From: Enchytraeus crypticus
Lineage: Eukaryota > Annelida > Clitellata > Enchytraeida > Enchytraeidae
Assembly (NCBI GenBank): GCA_905160935.1
Contig: CAJHZI010000534.1
Span: forward strand, 1 to 64,000
DNA: 64,000 bases
Direction: 5' to 3'
Shown: piece after piece, positions 32,772-47,500 of the stretch
How the letters are laid out: the number at the start of each line of letters is the position of its first letter
Position numbering within the stretch: position 1 is the first letter of the stretch
Made by a program: the position numbers and the translations under genes
The notes under the pieces: model-generated
Seen by the model: the letters and a program-made list of their open reading frames with translations, nothing else
Database searches by the model: none
What the model was told of the DNA's origin: nothing

Positions 32772-35700
32772 GTATGTTGATATATCACAACGAAATGATA
32801 CATGTGAATAGTTATATGACTATTAAATTATGCTAAATTTTAATCATCATGATTTCTTGGCTTATAGCCAATCTGTGTTAGGATGAGCTAGTTAAAAGAA
32901 TCGTATTGCAGAGTGAATGCTGACTTATGGCTGTAGTTACCAGTGAGATAATCAAGTGTTTAAACATCAACAGTTGCGTAAATTACTGATTAGTCACAAT
33001 TTGATATTCGGCAAGCTTGAATCGATGTGTAAAGTAATGCATAGCTCTGCGCGCCTGTTTTCGAGCGTTTACACAGTTGATAAGTTACATCACTGATTAA
33101 GAAATAATATTCTGACTTTGTTTACGATGTAAGCTGATTGGTCGATCAGCCTGAAAGACAGCTCTGTAATTGGCTGACCGGCATAATTTTGGCAGTTGAT
33201 CTTGTAGTTATTAACCAGGCAACATTTTTTAGTGATTACTAAGAATTCTGAACAATAGTTTACCCAACAACAGAGATGTAAATTATCAACTGATTAATGA
33301 AAAGTTAGTAAATGCAGGTATTAGTGAAGATATGAACCCTGAATCTGACGCTTAGCAGAACGCTAAAGAGAGCTATCCATAGTTAAATCTCATTGTCTTA
33401 GAAGCAGAAACAGGATATCAATTAGACCACTTCAATTTCTAATAATTCGGCTTAACATTTTATAAGATCACCAGAATAACCATAGCCATGTTTACCAAAG
33501 ATCTTATTATTGCTGGCAAAATATAAAATTAGACTATTATTTTACCTTAATCATTTTGCAACCTTTGATATTAAAGTAATTTTAAATGCTGTAGTATAAA
33601 TAAAGATTCAAATGCCCAGTGGCTTTAGTGCTTATCATTGTACTTCGAGTCCTAATATATAAACGTAATCTGATCACAATGTCCAGTAACTGTAATGTGT
33701 GTGATATTTGCCTAGCCGCAGCCATGGTGAGTCTTGAGTATATTTCTGTATAGTTTAATGTTTGATATGTCTGTATGGTTTAATTTAATATACAATAACA
33801 CAAAGTATAGTGAAATGATCAACCATGTTGATCAAATGATCAATCTATTACTTTCAATACTACAAGTTTAAACCATTAAGCAATTTAGTCAATTTCTATG
33901 TAACCAGTTCTGTGGTTGTCCAATATATTCCTCTCAGATCAGCGCGGCTGGGAATTGAATCCACTAGAGCTAACTTCGCCTCCAGATGTTAGTTAAAACT
34001 TTATGACGTTACATGATGCCTCTAACCACTACGCTATTGAGACATTCTGATTTTGTTTTCAAGAACATTTATATGCAATAGGATATTATATGAATATTAA
34101 AATTAGTATTAATTTTGATGTGACAGGAATATTTCACTGGATTTTCAACTGACGAAGTCCAAAACTCAGTCGATCGATGTCAACTTCTTCAGAATTCTCT
34201 CCTCAAGCTAGGTACCGCTACCAATCTACCTACGGTAAATGCGTCTTCCAGAAGCAGCTTAAGTGATCTTCCTACCTCTTCAAAAAGAACGTTGAGTAAG
34301 CGTGGTAGACCTAGACTTCCGAATAGGGAAGGATGGGCTAATAGGCAAAATCTTCTTTCCGTTAAATCTCAGAGTGTTGGCTCTGCAACTGGAGTTCATA
34401 TATTCCCTGTTAGGACTAAATTTTTACGAGGACGAGGAATCTGTAGGGGAATTTCTAGTCGTAGGCTTTCCAGTAAAATATTGCCTAATGATAGTAAAAC
34501 GGTAGGCGATGACATTAACTACTCAAAGCTCTTAAGCAAAGATGTTAGGATTATGGTATCGACTGATCTCTCCGACAGTCTGTGTAACGTTTCCAAGCGA
34601 GCACGCTGGGATAGAAATGAAAATGTCAAATCAATCGGCACTTTGTGTACTGTGAAAGAAAGCGATGCTGCCGCGTCAGACGATAGCATAAAGCGTAGGT
34701 CAGTGCGTAGCCGATCAAATCTTATGCATAGCAAACTGTCTCATGTTAGCTCCCATATCGATGCATTTAATTCTAAATCGTATGACTCATCAAAGCCTTT
34801 AGTGCCTTCTGGACGCTCAACGATCATCAAGGGTTCACAGGCGGCAGATTCAAGGTCATCTCGTTCTGCTAAGCTTGAAATAGCTGAGTTTCTTTCTAAA
34901 GTTCCAGCAGCGGAAGCTTCTGTTCTGTTGGAATGGACTCTTGTGGATGAAGAGCTCAGACTGGAAATGGTCGGTTCCGGCGAAATTACGTGGAGCCTCC
35001 AAAGATCCCGTGAAAAATCTCAGGACCCATTTAAGATGATCGAGAGACTTCTGCTGGAATCACAGCGAGATGAAAGAGGCAGCGCCAGGAAGCCAGTTAA
35101 ATCAGACAGTAATACTTCAGCGAAACGGCCAGTAATTAAACAAACGGCGCAAGGGAACAGCGGCACTTCACGCGCTGGCAACGCTGGTGCAAGAAGTAGC
35201 AAATCTTGCCCAGAAGTGATGGATCTGACTCGTGAGCCGATGGAGAGTAATGAGGCTTCGAAGAACGAAAAGCTGGCGCCGAGGATTTCTCTGAGGGAGA
35301 GGCTGCTGTTGCGGAGACGCGCTGCTGCGGCGGCTGCACGGTCGGAAAGTGCCGGAAAACTATCGAAGCCGACCGGCGGAGCTGGAAAAGGTCCCGGTTC
35401 ATCTCATCGCAGCACTTCCTGTACGACTGGACTGGTTTCAAAGTCTTCTATGGGTAAGAAGGAAACAACTGAATTGAAAAGAGACCGCAAGGCTGATAGA
35501 GTGGTATCATTGCCGACAGCCGGAGTTCCGCGAAGGCTATCTGGAAAAAGAACTGAAAGAAGAACTGAAGATTCTCGCAGCGGTACGATGGTGAATGAGC
35601 GAGTCAGTGTAGAGAGTTCTAGGGAGTTTGGAAATGGGGATGCTGGAAAACAAAAGAAAGGTAGATTGGCTGGATTCAACAAACCAGGTCAGTACAGGGT

Positions 35701-37888
35701 TATATATCTCTTTTTTAATGATTACCCTTGTTATGTTCTGGATACCTGTTTGTGCCAGGTTTACTAAAGAATAGGCGAACCTTGGACTGCATTTCTTTTA
35801 AAAAGGGTCATTCCATGTCAATTGGTCCAAATTCTGAACATCTTCCCAGGTGACCATCTCAGATTTACTTGAAATTTACACCATGTGAGGTAAAATATGT
35901 CTCTAGGCTAGATTTAAAATTTTAATGAAGTTTGTTCACCGGTTTTGAAGTTATGATGATTTTGGTGACCCCACCGTTGGTAGAATTTTGTACGAAAATC
36001 CAAATGTGTCTAAAATTTTCTCAACTTTGAAGGGCCACATCTCTGTTAGTTCTTATTCAATGTGCAAGAATCTTAGTCAGTATACTATATTTGTGACTTC
36101 ATATTCTGCATCTACGCCACAAATTCTACCAACGGTGGGGTCACCAAAATCGTCATAACTTCAAAACCGGTGAAACAATTTCATTAAAATTTTAAATCTA
36201 GCCTAGAGACATATTTTGCCTCACATGGTGTAAATTTCTAGTAAATCTGAGATGGTCACCTGGGGACCATTGGACCAGTTGACATGGAATGACCCAAAGG
36301 CGACATAGCTCTATGATCCAAACCAATGTCAACAAGGGCATTCGGTGAGCACTTAGGTTCCAGGAATTGCTACGAAATTTTCTAATCCTGATTCAGGTTA
36401 AAGTGATATTTCAGGTAAGATGATGATGATGATGCACGTACAATTGTGCAAACATTATCATCATTATCTTGACATACCTCGTGTGTGACAGAGTTTCTTT
36501 GCATAGTTGCTGTTTTTGTATTTTTCATTATTTCGTGTTCTTCTGTTGCTTACGAAATCTCTTGCTCTTGGTTTGCTCTTTAGTTTTAAGGGCAAATTTG
36601 TAAAATTGCTCTTTAGTGCAGATGTTGTTACTGTGGTGGTGATAAAAAGCTGGTAAAACTACTGTTAACGTAAAATTTCCTCACTCAAAAGCGATGTCAA
36701 TGACGAGCGAGCCCAGGATTTGAACCCCGCACATACTAATCCGCAGTCGAGTATCTTAATGACATCGCCACTGGCTCCAGCCAGTGATGATGATGATGAT
36801 ATACTTGACGCACTAATTTTTACACGCTACTTGTTTTTGTGGGCATGTAATATTAGGTTTGAAAATGTCTATACTTGATCCACATTTTCAATAATTAATG
36901 TGCAGCCATCGGGAGTATGAGTTTAAAAAATCTTAAAGCCAATTTTAACGTCAGTTTCCTGCCTGAATCAATGATGGATATGAACCCTGCGCCTACTGAC
37001 CCTCTGTCGAACATCTTGCCAACAAGCCACAGGCTCAACACCAAGAGTTCTCAACTAGGGCCTGGTATTTAATGCCCACCCTACTGCATATTGGGCGGTA
37101 TACTATCAATCTTTCTGTTAAAGGTCAAATAACACATTGTAAGGAATGATCATTCATGATAATATCTATTACTTTGAGTACCACGTGTTTAACCATTAGG
37201 CAGTTTATTCGATTATCCACGTTACCAAGCCTGTGAATGTCCTAGATTTTACTCTCTGATTGACTCTACTGTTAAGAGCTATCAGTTCTACTGATATGAG
37301 AGTTATCAGCTCTACTGATAAGAGTCAATCAGCCCTATTAATAAGAGAGCAATCAGCTCTTCTGATAAGAGAGCAATCAGCTCTACTGATAAGAGAGCAA
37401 TCAGCTCTACTGATAAGAGAGCAATCTGCTCTACTGATAAGAGAGTTATCATCTCTACTGATAAGAGAGCAATCAGCTCTACTGATAAGAGAACAATCAG
37501 CTCTACTGATAAGAGAGCAATCATCTCTACTGATAAGAGAGCAATCAGCTCTACTGATAAGAGGGCTAGCAATTCTACTGATAAGAGAGCAATCAGTTCT
37601 ACTGATAAGAGAGTTATCAGCTCTTGATATATACTGATAAGAGAACTGATAACATTAATTCCAGGACCTTGAGAACAGCCATTTGAAATTTTGTGACGTT
37701 ACTGGATAGTCTTGGCCACTGCTCTGGTTATATGATATGTAATAATTATATATTTATATATAATTATAGGCAATAATTATATAGTATGTCTAAATGATAA
37801 TTAATATGTCTAAGAGCTAATTAGTTACAAGACTGATGCTGGCTGTTGATTGCCACTTGACTAGTCCATTTTGTTAAAATGTTGCATA

Positions 37889-37943
<55 letters not shown>

Positions 37944-37957
37944 ATTATATATACATG

Positions 37958-38015
<58 letters not shown>

Positions 38016-39398
38016 TCATCATCATTATCTTTCCTTTAATCTCAGTTTAAACTAGGGTCGGGATACGAATGGACCTTCTGCTCTCCTCTTTGTCCAATAC
38101 CATATCAAAATCTCTTATTTTTAGAAAATTTTGCATGCTGTATATATATTCATTGTCAATAATTCAGCAGTTATCAAAAAAATGTAGCATTACATTGTTT
38201 GAACTTGCTGTTTTCAACAATAGATACTGAACTCTACCGTTTTTGCTATAGCAATGTAATTATTAATTACTATATTATTATTAATTATTATTATTTATTA
38301 TTAATTTTTTTACAACGAATGGAAAGGTGTTGGCCTATTCGTATCCCAGCCCTAGTTAAACAGGGATTCCAGGGAAGATGATGATGACGATGCTGATGAT
38401 GACGATGATGGTGGTGGTGGTGGTGGTGGTGGTGGTGATGGTGATGGCATGGTGATAGTGATGATGATGATGATTTGATGTCCTTGACATTGCCTTACGG
38501 CAAGGAACTGGATGTTAAATCCTTATAGATTGATTGATTTATTGATTGATTGATCAAATTAATTTTAATTATTTGCTATTGACCAGGCTTGCTACACACA
38601 CCTAAATCACCTCTACACCAGGCTGCTCTGCAGAGGAAGCTGGCGGCTAAGAAGTCGGCTCTGCTCGGCCGGTTTAATCAGCGACAGAAGAGATGTAACA
38701 AGTGTGACGGATGTAAGCGAAGAGACTGCGGCGTCTGCATTCAATGCCGGTGAGATAATGTTGCAGCTTTTCTGTACAATGATATGAAAAATTATGTAAA
38801 AGCTTTGAAGTCTATAACCGTTTCAATTCGTACACTGGATTTATTATTTTGTTTTTGTATTCTATCTGGTCATACAAAAATTTAAACGAATGGAAAAGTC
38901 TCAAACAAGGGATTGACTGATGGATGATTTGATGTAGGACAGAGAGGATTTGAGACAGCCTATTCGTATCCCGACCCCAGTTACACTGGGATTCAAGGGA
39001 AGATGATGATGATGATGGTGGTGATGATGATGATGATGATCATGATGACGATTCTTTCTAGTCATACATAATAGTTAAAACTCAGAAAAGTTTGTTTCCC
39101 TTTAATTCAAAATGTATTTATTTGACGTTGTCGAGTGGTCTACCAGAGCTAACAGATTATGGAGGAATGCCTTTTAGCCTGCTTGTCAGATGGTCTGTCT
39201 ACGTTAGGCCGCCTTACAAGTGAAGCAGTTGCCTGGATTAATGCATGCGCTAAAGAAAGATTGGACATTTTTCTTATTTTTCTTATATTATATCTCAGCA
39301 CTGATATAGACTGATGCCAACTTGCCTAGCAAGCAAAAACAAAGTGGAACATGATTAGGCTGCCCTATTGTCTATTAATATTCAATTGATGGATCTAA

Positions 39399-39460
<62 letters not shown>

Positions 39461-41491
39461 GGTTTAACATCCGTTTCCCCATCCAGGGATCATGTTAGGG
39501 ACGTCCTCACAGCACACATCACTACATATCACATTGATTGAATGATCTGATGATTGATTGATCATAGGGACATGGTTAAGTATGGAGGTAGAGGACTTCT
39601 GAAACAAGCTTGTTGGTGAGCGATTGAGTGATCTTAAAATATTATCTGTTGTTTTTAACCTCACTAAATAAATATTGTTTTCTTTTAGCCATAATTTCAT
39701 TTAATTGTAAGCTTTTGACAATTTTTTGCCATGTAGTTTTTTTCACTGAATCAGTTATGAATTATTTAGAGGAAGATAAATTCTTTAATTTGAGGCAAAA
39801 TAATTGTAGTGGCTAAATTTATATTTGATATATATGTTAACGGGTTTGCAGAGGCTTATCTCCGTGGGCTGATATTCCAATTCATAATTTTGAAAGCTCA
39901 TTATGCAAAAAATGAAATTCAACAGAAACCTTCCAGTGTAAAACACTATTGGTCTTCACTCATTTATGACCAATCAATTAGTTATAAATATTGGAATTTG
40001 CAAAATAATTGGTGAGTTATTTTTGTTATTGTACATGCTAATGTGATAAGGGCTGAGCTGGTGATATGTTGGTACGGTGTTCGATAGCAGATTAGTAGGC
40101 GCAGGGTTCAAATCCACTGCTCTTCTATCACTGACATGCTATCAAGCAGGGAACTGATGTCAAACGTGATTTGAGCCATTTAGATGTTATTCTTTTATTG
40201 CTGAAGTTTACCGTAAATCAAGATTTATTTGCTCGCATTGCTTGCATAATGGTATTGTATATTGTATTGTGTATGTTATTTATATTTATGATATGCCAGA
40301 TGATATTAATATGCATTATGTATCATTCATTTGCTAAGAAATGAAATGAAATGCAGTCTTTTTGCTTGTTCTCTGGCAGTCTACGAGCATGCCATAAACT
40401 GAACGTGGTTCATGCTAAGCAAAGCTTGGATCAGCCTGAATCAGCCGATCGATACGATGACGACAATGCCAGTGAAATATCGTCGCACGCTAGCAGTCTT
40501 TCTGACGATGATCACGATTTCAATATGGCCGCCGGCGAAGGAGTAAGATCAAAAGCAAATCGTAAGAGGAAGGTCCGTGAATGGATGTCGCAGGCGAGAA
40601 ACATCAAAGCGCTTAAGGTTTTGTTTTGATTTTAAAATAATAAGCTACACTTTGTCTTTTTCTTACCACAATTGCACTATCGTAGATTATCCTATCTGGG
40701 TTCAAACTCGTCAATGATTGCATGATCGGCTAGTGTTCTAGTCAGTTGTTAGCTCTGCAATAAAAGCTAGAGCTCATGAGTTCAAATCATAAGCGGATCG
40801 TGTGCTAGTGGTTAGGAAATGGGCATTACAATAAGCTTATTCAAATTTGATTTATTGCGTATGTTTCAAATATTTTTATGTTTAATATTTAGATCAGCAA
40901 TATATATATGTATAGATAATACTTATACTTGATAATACTTGAGCCCAGGTTCAAATCTTGGGCTCTCCTGTTACTGACATCACTTTCGAGTGAGGAAAAT
41001 GACGGTAACCTTAGCTTTACTAGCTTTAGATAATACTTATATCAGTAATAATATCTGATTATAGTAGTTCCTGTAATGTGTATATATGTAAGAGAATAGT
41101 AAGAATCAGCTACAAAGAGCACGTTATAGTGAGGACATTAAGTGAAGGACAAAACAACAGAGAGCCAGTGAAATCATCTAGAAAAGAAGAATGAAAGAGG
41201 CTGGACATGATTTCCGGATGGACAAAAGCATAATCCTCAAAAGATATTTAACTGCAAAGCAAATGGCAAAAGAACAATGGGAAGACCTAATAGAAGATGG
41301 AAAGACTGCCTTGAAGAAGAACTAGAAGTTGTTGGAATTGGCATTTCATGGTAGAACAGAAGGAAGAAAAAGAATTAACATCAAGGAAATTGCGAAGAAT
41401 GGAGTCTTGTGGAGGAATATCATAAAGAAATCTCTAGCTGGAGCCTGCCCAAAGGATGATCACATGACATTTATATCAATTATGTACTCTA

Positions 41492-41531
<40 letters not shown>

Positions 41532-44500
41532 ATTATTATTATTTTTTTGTTCGTATAGTTACACACATGACATGCCGCATGTGCTACATAGTTTCCTTAC
41601 TAGGTTGCTGTTTTTGTAGTTTTCGTTTTTTCCTCCGTTCCTCTCCATGGTTATTAGTAATATTGCATTTTGTTGGCGCATCAAATGCACCCGGCGCGGA
41701 TTTAAGAATAACCTTCCAACACCCTCGGGATTTTTTAACATTTAACATGTTTAACATGTCATCTTGCCTGTGATTATAATGTAATAAGAATGTGATTATT
41801 ATGTAATGTAATATGATTATAATGTAATGTAATGTGATTGTAATGTAATATGATTATAATGTAATGTAATGTGATTGTAATGTAATGTGATTGTAATGTA
41901 ATGTGATTATAATGTAATGTAATGTGATTGTAATGTAATGTGATTGTAATGTAATGTGATTGTAATGTAATGTGATTGTAATGTAATGGGATTATAATGT
42001 AATGTAATATGATTATAATGTAATGTAATGGGATTATAATGTAATGTAATGTGATTATAATGTAATGTAATATGATTATAATGTAATGTAATGTGATTAT
42101 AATGTAATGTGATTATAACGTAATGTGATTATAATGTAATGTGATTACAATGTAATGTGATTATAATGTAATGTAATGTGATTATAATGTAATGTAATGT
42201 GATTATAATGTAATGTAATGTGATTATAATGTAATGTAATGTGATTATAATGTAATGTAATGTGATTATAATGTAATGTAATGTGATTATAATGTAATTT
42301 AATGTGATTATAATGTAATGTAATATGATTATTATGTAATGTAATTATAATGTAATGTAATGCATTATAATGTATCTACTGACCTCTGCTGGTACTATAT
42401 GATTTCTCTATGACTCTCTTACAGGTAAAAGTTGCTCAGGCAGACAAGAAGCCTGGTGCTGGTGTTAACGCTGGAGCCGGCAATCAATCAGTCAATCAAT
42501 CGGCTGCTTCAGCTGCTCCTTGTCATCTGCTCAAAACTGATTACAAGGTATTTGGGGGATAAATTTGTGTATATTCTATCGTTTAATTTATTCATGATTT
42601 ATTTCTATGTATATACTGTATGTTCATATATCTGGCTGGAGCCAGTGGCGAAGTCGGTAAGTTACTCGACCGCTTACCAGTATGTGCAGGGTTCAAATCC
42701 TGGGCTCGCCCGTCACTGACATCGCTTTCAAGTGAGGAAACTGCCTTTAACCTTAGCTTTACGAGCCTTATCTATCTTTATTATTTTTTCAGCTTTATTG
42801 ACTTTATCTAGTCGGCTATATAGAGTTTTATTTGTGCTCTTTCTGACGTCCATTCATTTTACAATCTGTCTCGAATAATAACATCTGTTCATTTTACAAT
42901 CCTGTCGTGCTGTGTGATATGTGAACAAATAAATCATATATTCATCTCATTTAATGAATATAACTCTCATTCTCTCACTCTCCCTCATTTGGTTTTTTGG
43001 CGAAAACTAAAATTACTGAATTTAGCTTCTGTGAAAACGTTTGTCAGTGTCCATTCTGCGCTACCGTGGCTTTTAGCGATGCTTTGTAAATTTAGCGATT
43101 GATTGATTTATTAATTGATCGAATGATTTACTAATCGATCGATCAATTGCTTTATCGAGTAATATAATTGATCGATCTTATTGAATAATTATCGATTGAT
43201 ATGTCTAGGAGGACTATTCGTTTGAAAATGCCATGGAGAAGGGAATAAGTCTAATTTCTTCCAGTCACCCATCTGTACTCTCTGTCTGTAAGCTCTGTGC
43301 AACTCTCGGCAGACAAAAGGTTTGTTAAATATTTTATGCTCTCCACTAAAAAGACTTACTGTTTGTATTACGTTGTATTGTATGATATTGTATTACGTAG
43401 CTAATATACTGCTCAGCATTTTTTATGTAAATTGTTTCACTGTTTTATATTACACAGCTATTATACCATACAACATCTATCCAATAATATCTAATCTTAA
43501 TGTAATATCTATAATAATATAAAATAAATAATATAATATCAATATCAAATAAAAAAATATATAGCCGCGCTGATCTGAGAGTAAAATCTTGGACATTCAC
43601 AGAACTGGTTACACGGAAAATGGAATAAATTTCCTAACGGTGTAAAAATGTAACAATGTGGTATTAAAAAGTGATAGATATCAACATAGTTGATCATTTC
43701 ACTATAATGCGTGTTTACTTCTTTTTTTTACAATATTGGTGTATTGTGTTGAATTGTGTATAGCTGTAAATGCATTCAGCAGTAAATGTCATTAGACAAG
43801 CTCACTTACTGCTGAATGTTCTTATGCTACATTTTGTTGTATTGTATTGTATTTCACAACTCATTTACTGCTGAATATTCTTATATTACATTGTATTGTA
43901 TTATATTACATTGTACTGTATTGTATTGTATTATATTGTATTGCACAGTTCATTTACTGCTGAATGTTCTTATATTACATTGTATTGTATTATATTGTAT
44001 TGCACAGTTCATTTACTGCTAAATGTTCTTATATTACATTGTATTGTATTATATTGTATTGCACAGTTCATTTACTGCTAAATGTTCTTATATTACATTG
44101 TATTGTATTATATTGTATTGCACAGTTCATTTACTGCTAAATGTTCTTATATTACATTTATTGTATTATATTGTATTGCACAGTTCATTTACTGCTAAAT
44201 GTTCTTATATTACATTGTACTGTATTACACAGTTCAGTTTATGGCTGAATATTCTTATATTACATTGTATTGTATTGTATTACATTGTACTGTGTTGTAT
44301 TGTATTATATTGTATTGCACAGTTCACTTATTGCTGAATGTTCTTATATTACATTGTATTGTATTGTATTGTATTATATTGTATTGCACAGTTCATTTAC
44401 TGCTGAATGTTCTTATACTACATTGTATTGTATTTTATTACATTGTATTACATTTTATTGTACTGTACTGTATTGTATGTATGTACTGTATTGTATTGTA

Positions 44501-47500
44501 TTGTATTGTACTGCACAGCTCATTTACTGCTCGGTGTGTTGCGATGGTTTTCACGTCTACTGCCTCAGTGACGACACTAAACCAGTCAACGAGTCAGATG
44601 ACACGTGGTGTTGTCAGCGCTGTCAGTACTGCCACGTCTGCTTCGGTAGAGAGAGCGTACGTATTGCCTGGTGCTCAATGTTATCATATCATCATCTTCC
44701 CTTGAATCCCAGTTTAACTAGGGTCTGGATACGAATAGACTGTCTCAAATCCTCTCTGTCCTACATCATATCATCAGTCAATCTCCTATTTGAGACTTTC
44801 CATTCGTTAAAATTTCTGTAGCAATTTCTCTATGTTATATATATCAGTTATATCTGGATGTTGTTGCCAATTGTTTAGTTGTGGGTTAACATCATTTGTC
44901 TTTTTTGCTTGTTTGTATGTTTGGGGTGTGAACTGGACAGGGTTGAATGACCCTTTCGGTGTTCTTATTCAACAGAATTGAATTAATGTGAAGTGTGTAA
45001 TAAGTTTATTCTCTCAAATGTCTTGAAGCGTTAATTCAACTATTGCTTTGCAAATGTTAATAATTTTCTTATTCTATATTTCTTCTTTAGAACTAGCTTA
45101 AGATGATGCTGAAAAAATCCAAAAGCCTCCTTATGCTGATGCTAGAAAACTATAATAGGAGCTAGCTCTAAGCACTTATATTTCAATTTAGTTACACAAG
45201 TCTATTTAAATATAGTAAATCCTGGAGTGATTTACTTGGAAGAAACTATATCATCAATATGCTGGTGAACTGGTTTTAATGAATGGTTGTACAAAAACGT
45301 AGAACTTTTTCTTTCGCTGCTAATCTAATCTATTTCTTAAAAGAATTTGAAGTAATTTGTTGAAAGAAATTTATTACGTCAAACGCTAGCAAGAAATATA
45401 TTTGGCAAAAAAAACAAATGTGTAAAATTATTAATTTTTGAAGACCAATTTATTGAATCCATTGAAATATCCACTAAATGACGGTCTAGGCCTGTATCTC
45501 AATGGTCCGAGTGTCTAGCTGCAGATTAATAGATTTGTACGTGGTTCTGAACGATGGTCTCGTGTGACTTTTTTCATCTTTGCTGTTCTTTTGTTTGAAG
45601 AGTCTGACAGTAACCTTGGCATATACCTGTTTAAATTCAGTAAAATATAAACAGGTAACGGGAAGGCAACAGAAAACCCCCTCAGAAGCCTTACTTTTCC
45701 CAAGCTATAGGCTACCTATGGTATGGATAAGGCATAGAATTTGTGAAGGGATTAACTTGTTGGTCTAAGGAGTGCTCTTATGGAGCGAGAAAGCAGACTT
45801 TGAGTATGAATATGTACTTTGAACCTGCCACTTGTCAGTGAACTGAAGAAGAAGATTCAGTAGAATTGATTGATTGGGTAATAAATTGTCTGATTGATGG
45901 ATGGTATGATTGGTCCAATGATTGCTTTATTGAATGATGGACTGATTAGTTATTTAATTGATTTAGTAATCAATTGATTGTTTGATTGATTGGCAGATTG
46001 ATTGATTGACTAACCAATTGATTGATTGATTACAGTTACTGCAATGTGACCGATGTAAAGAAACCTATCATGCTGAGTGCCTTGGACCAACCTATCCCAC
46101 CAAACCAGTCACCACGCGTCGTAAGACTATATGGGTATGTGCCGTATTTTTCATCCTATTTGGTTTTGTTCATTTTTAAATACATTCTTGCTACATTTTC
46201 CTGTAAACCACACATCTTGCTCCATTATGATGCGGATCGTCTATTCCCCATAGAGCAACGATGCATGCACTGATGTTTTCTTCCTCACCCAACTCATCAA
46301 GCACAATTTCCCCATCTTATTTTAAACTCCGTACCTCTTACCGCATTCCTCTATTTTACCAATTACGCAACATACATCATAGTTAACATGGCTGGAGCCG
46401 GTGGCGATGTCAATAAGAAGATCAAAGAGCCAGTGGCGAAGTCGGTAATCTACTCGACTGTGGATCAGTAGGTGTGGGTGCAAATCCTGGACTCACCCGT
46501 CACTGACATCGCTTTCGAGTGAGAAAATTGACGTTAACTTTAGCTTTTTTAGATTTATCTTTTTGGTGTGAATGCTACTGACAAGAATTGCTTGTTGCTA
46601 ACCGACCACTTCAAAGGCTTTCAAAAGAGATCAAGTCTGTTAAAAGAGATTCAAGAAACTATATCTCACGGCATTCAAATGTTGAATCTGTTTGATAAAA
46701 TAACACGACATCATTGAGCACTAATGTGACAAATCCAAACCAGTGAGCAAAAAGAAGGTCCGAAACAGTACATATATATATATAGATATAATTCTAACAA
46801 TAAATCAATTTTATAATAATCAATCTGTAAATCTGTCGATTAATCAGTCAGTAAATATGACCGAGAAGGATAGAATTAGATTTCTGTTGAGTATTTTAAA
46901 TAATATTTGAATTATATATTCAAGCTGAGGAAGGCTTAGGGGGTCCACTTCTTCGTATGCGGAATCCCTCAAGAATAATGGTATAATCACGTTGGATGAT
47001 TTATAGGTCCACTTGTATGTGGACACGAAGAGAAACAGAGACATTACATACAGTGGACCTGCCAGTTGACAGTGCACTAAAGAGAGAGAGATATTCAAAT
47101 TATTAGAATGTTAGATGATTTATAGGCCCACTCGTTTGTGGACATGAAGAGAAAACTGAGACGTTATATACCGTGGACCTGCCAGTTGGCAATGCACTAA
47201 AGAGAGAGAGAGATTCAAATTATTAGAATTTTTAAGTTAAGGCTATCTCGTAAGACTGTCTGTTGTAACGCTGTAGGTGTGCGTGAAGTGTGTAAAGTGC
47301 ACAAGCTGTGGCACTACCACGACTGATCTAGACGCTGAGGCTGATATGACGTGGCTCTACGAGAACCTCATGTGTCGCAAGTGCACCGAGCTCACTGAGA
47401 AAGGTATCGTCTTATCAGTGTTCTCTGCAAAGTCTTATCACTGTTCTACTTGAACGAATAGTTAATGCTTTGTTGAATCGAATGGATGAACTTCACTGGA

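Noticed and set aside
34292..34294. TTG at 34292 as the start of the long KMT2 frame
   Set aside because: The frame continues upstream to a good acceptor at 34126 and encodes the conserved [10 protein letters not shown], so it is the interior of exon 2.
43795..44510. Overlapping frames of 60-180 aa rich in Tyr, Cys, Ile
   Set aside because: They are readings of the 59-bp array and run into exon 8 by chance.
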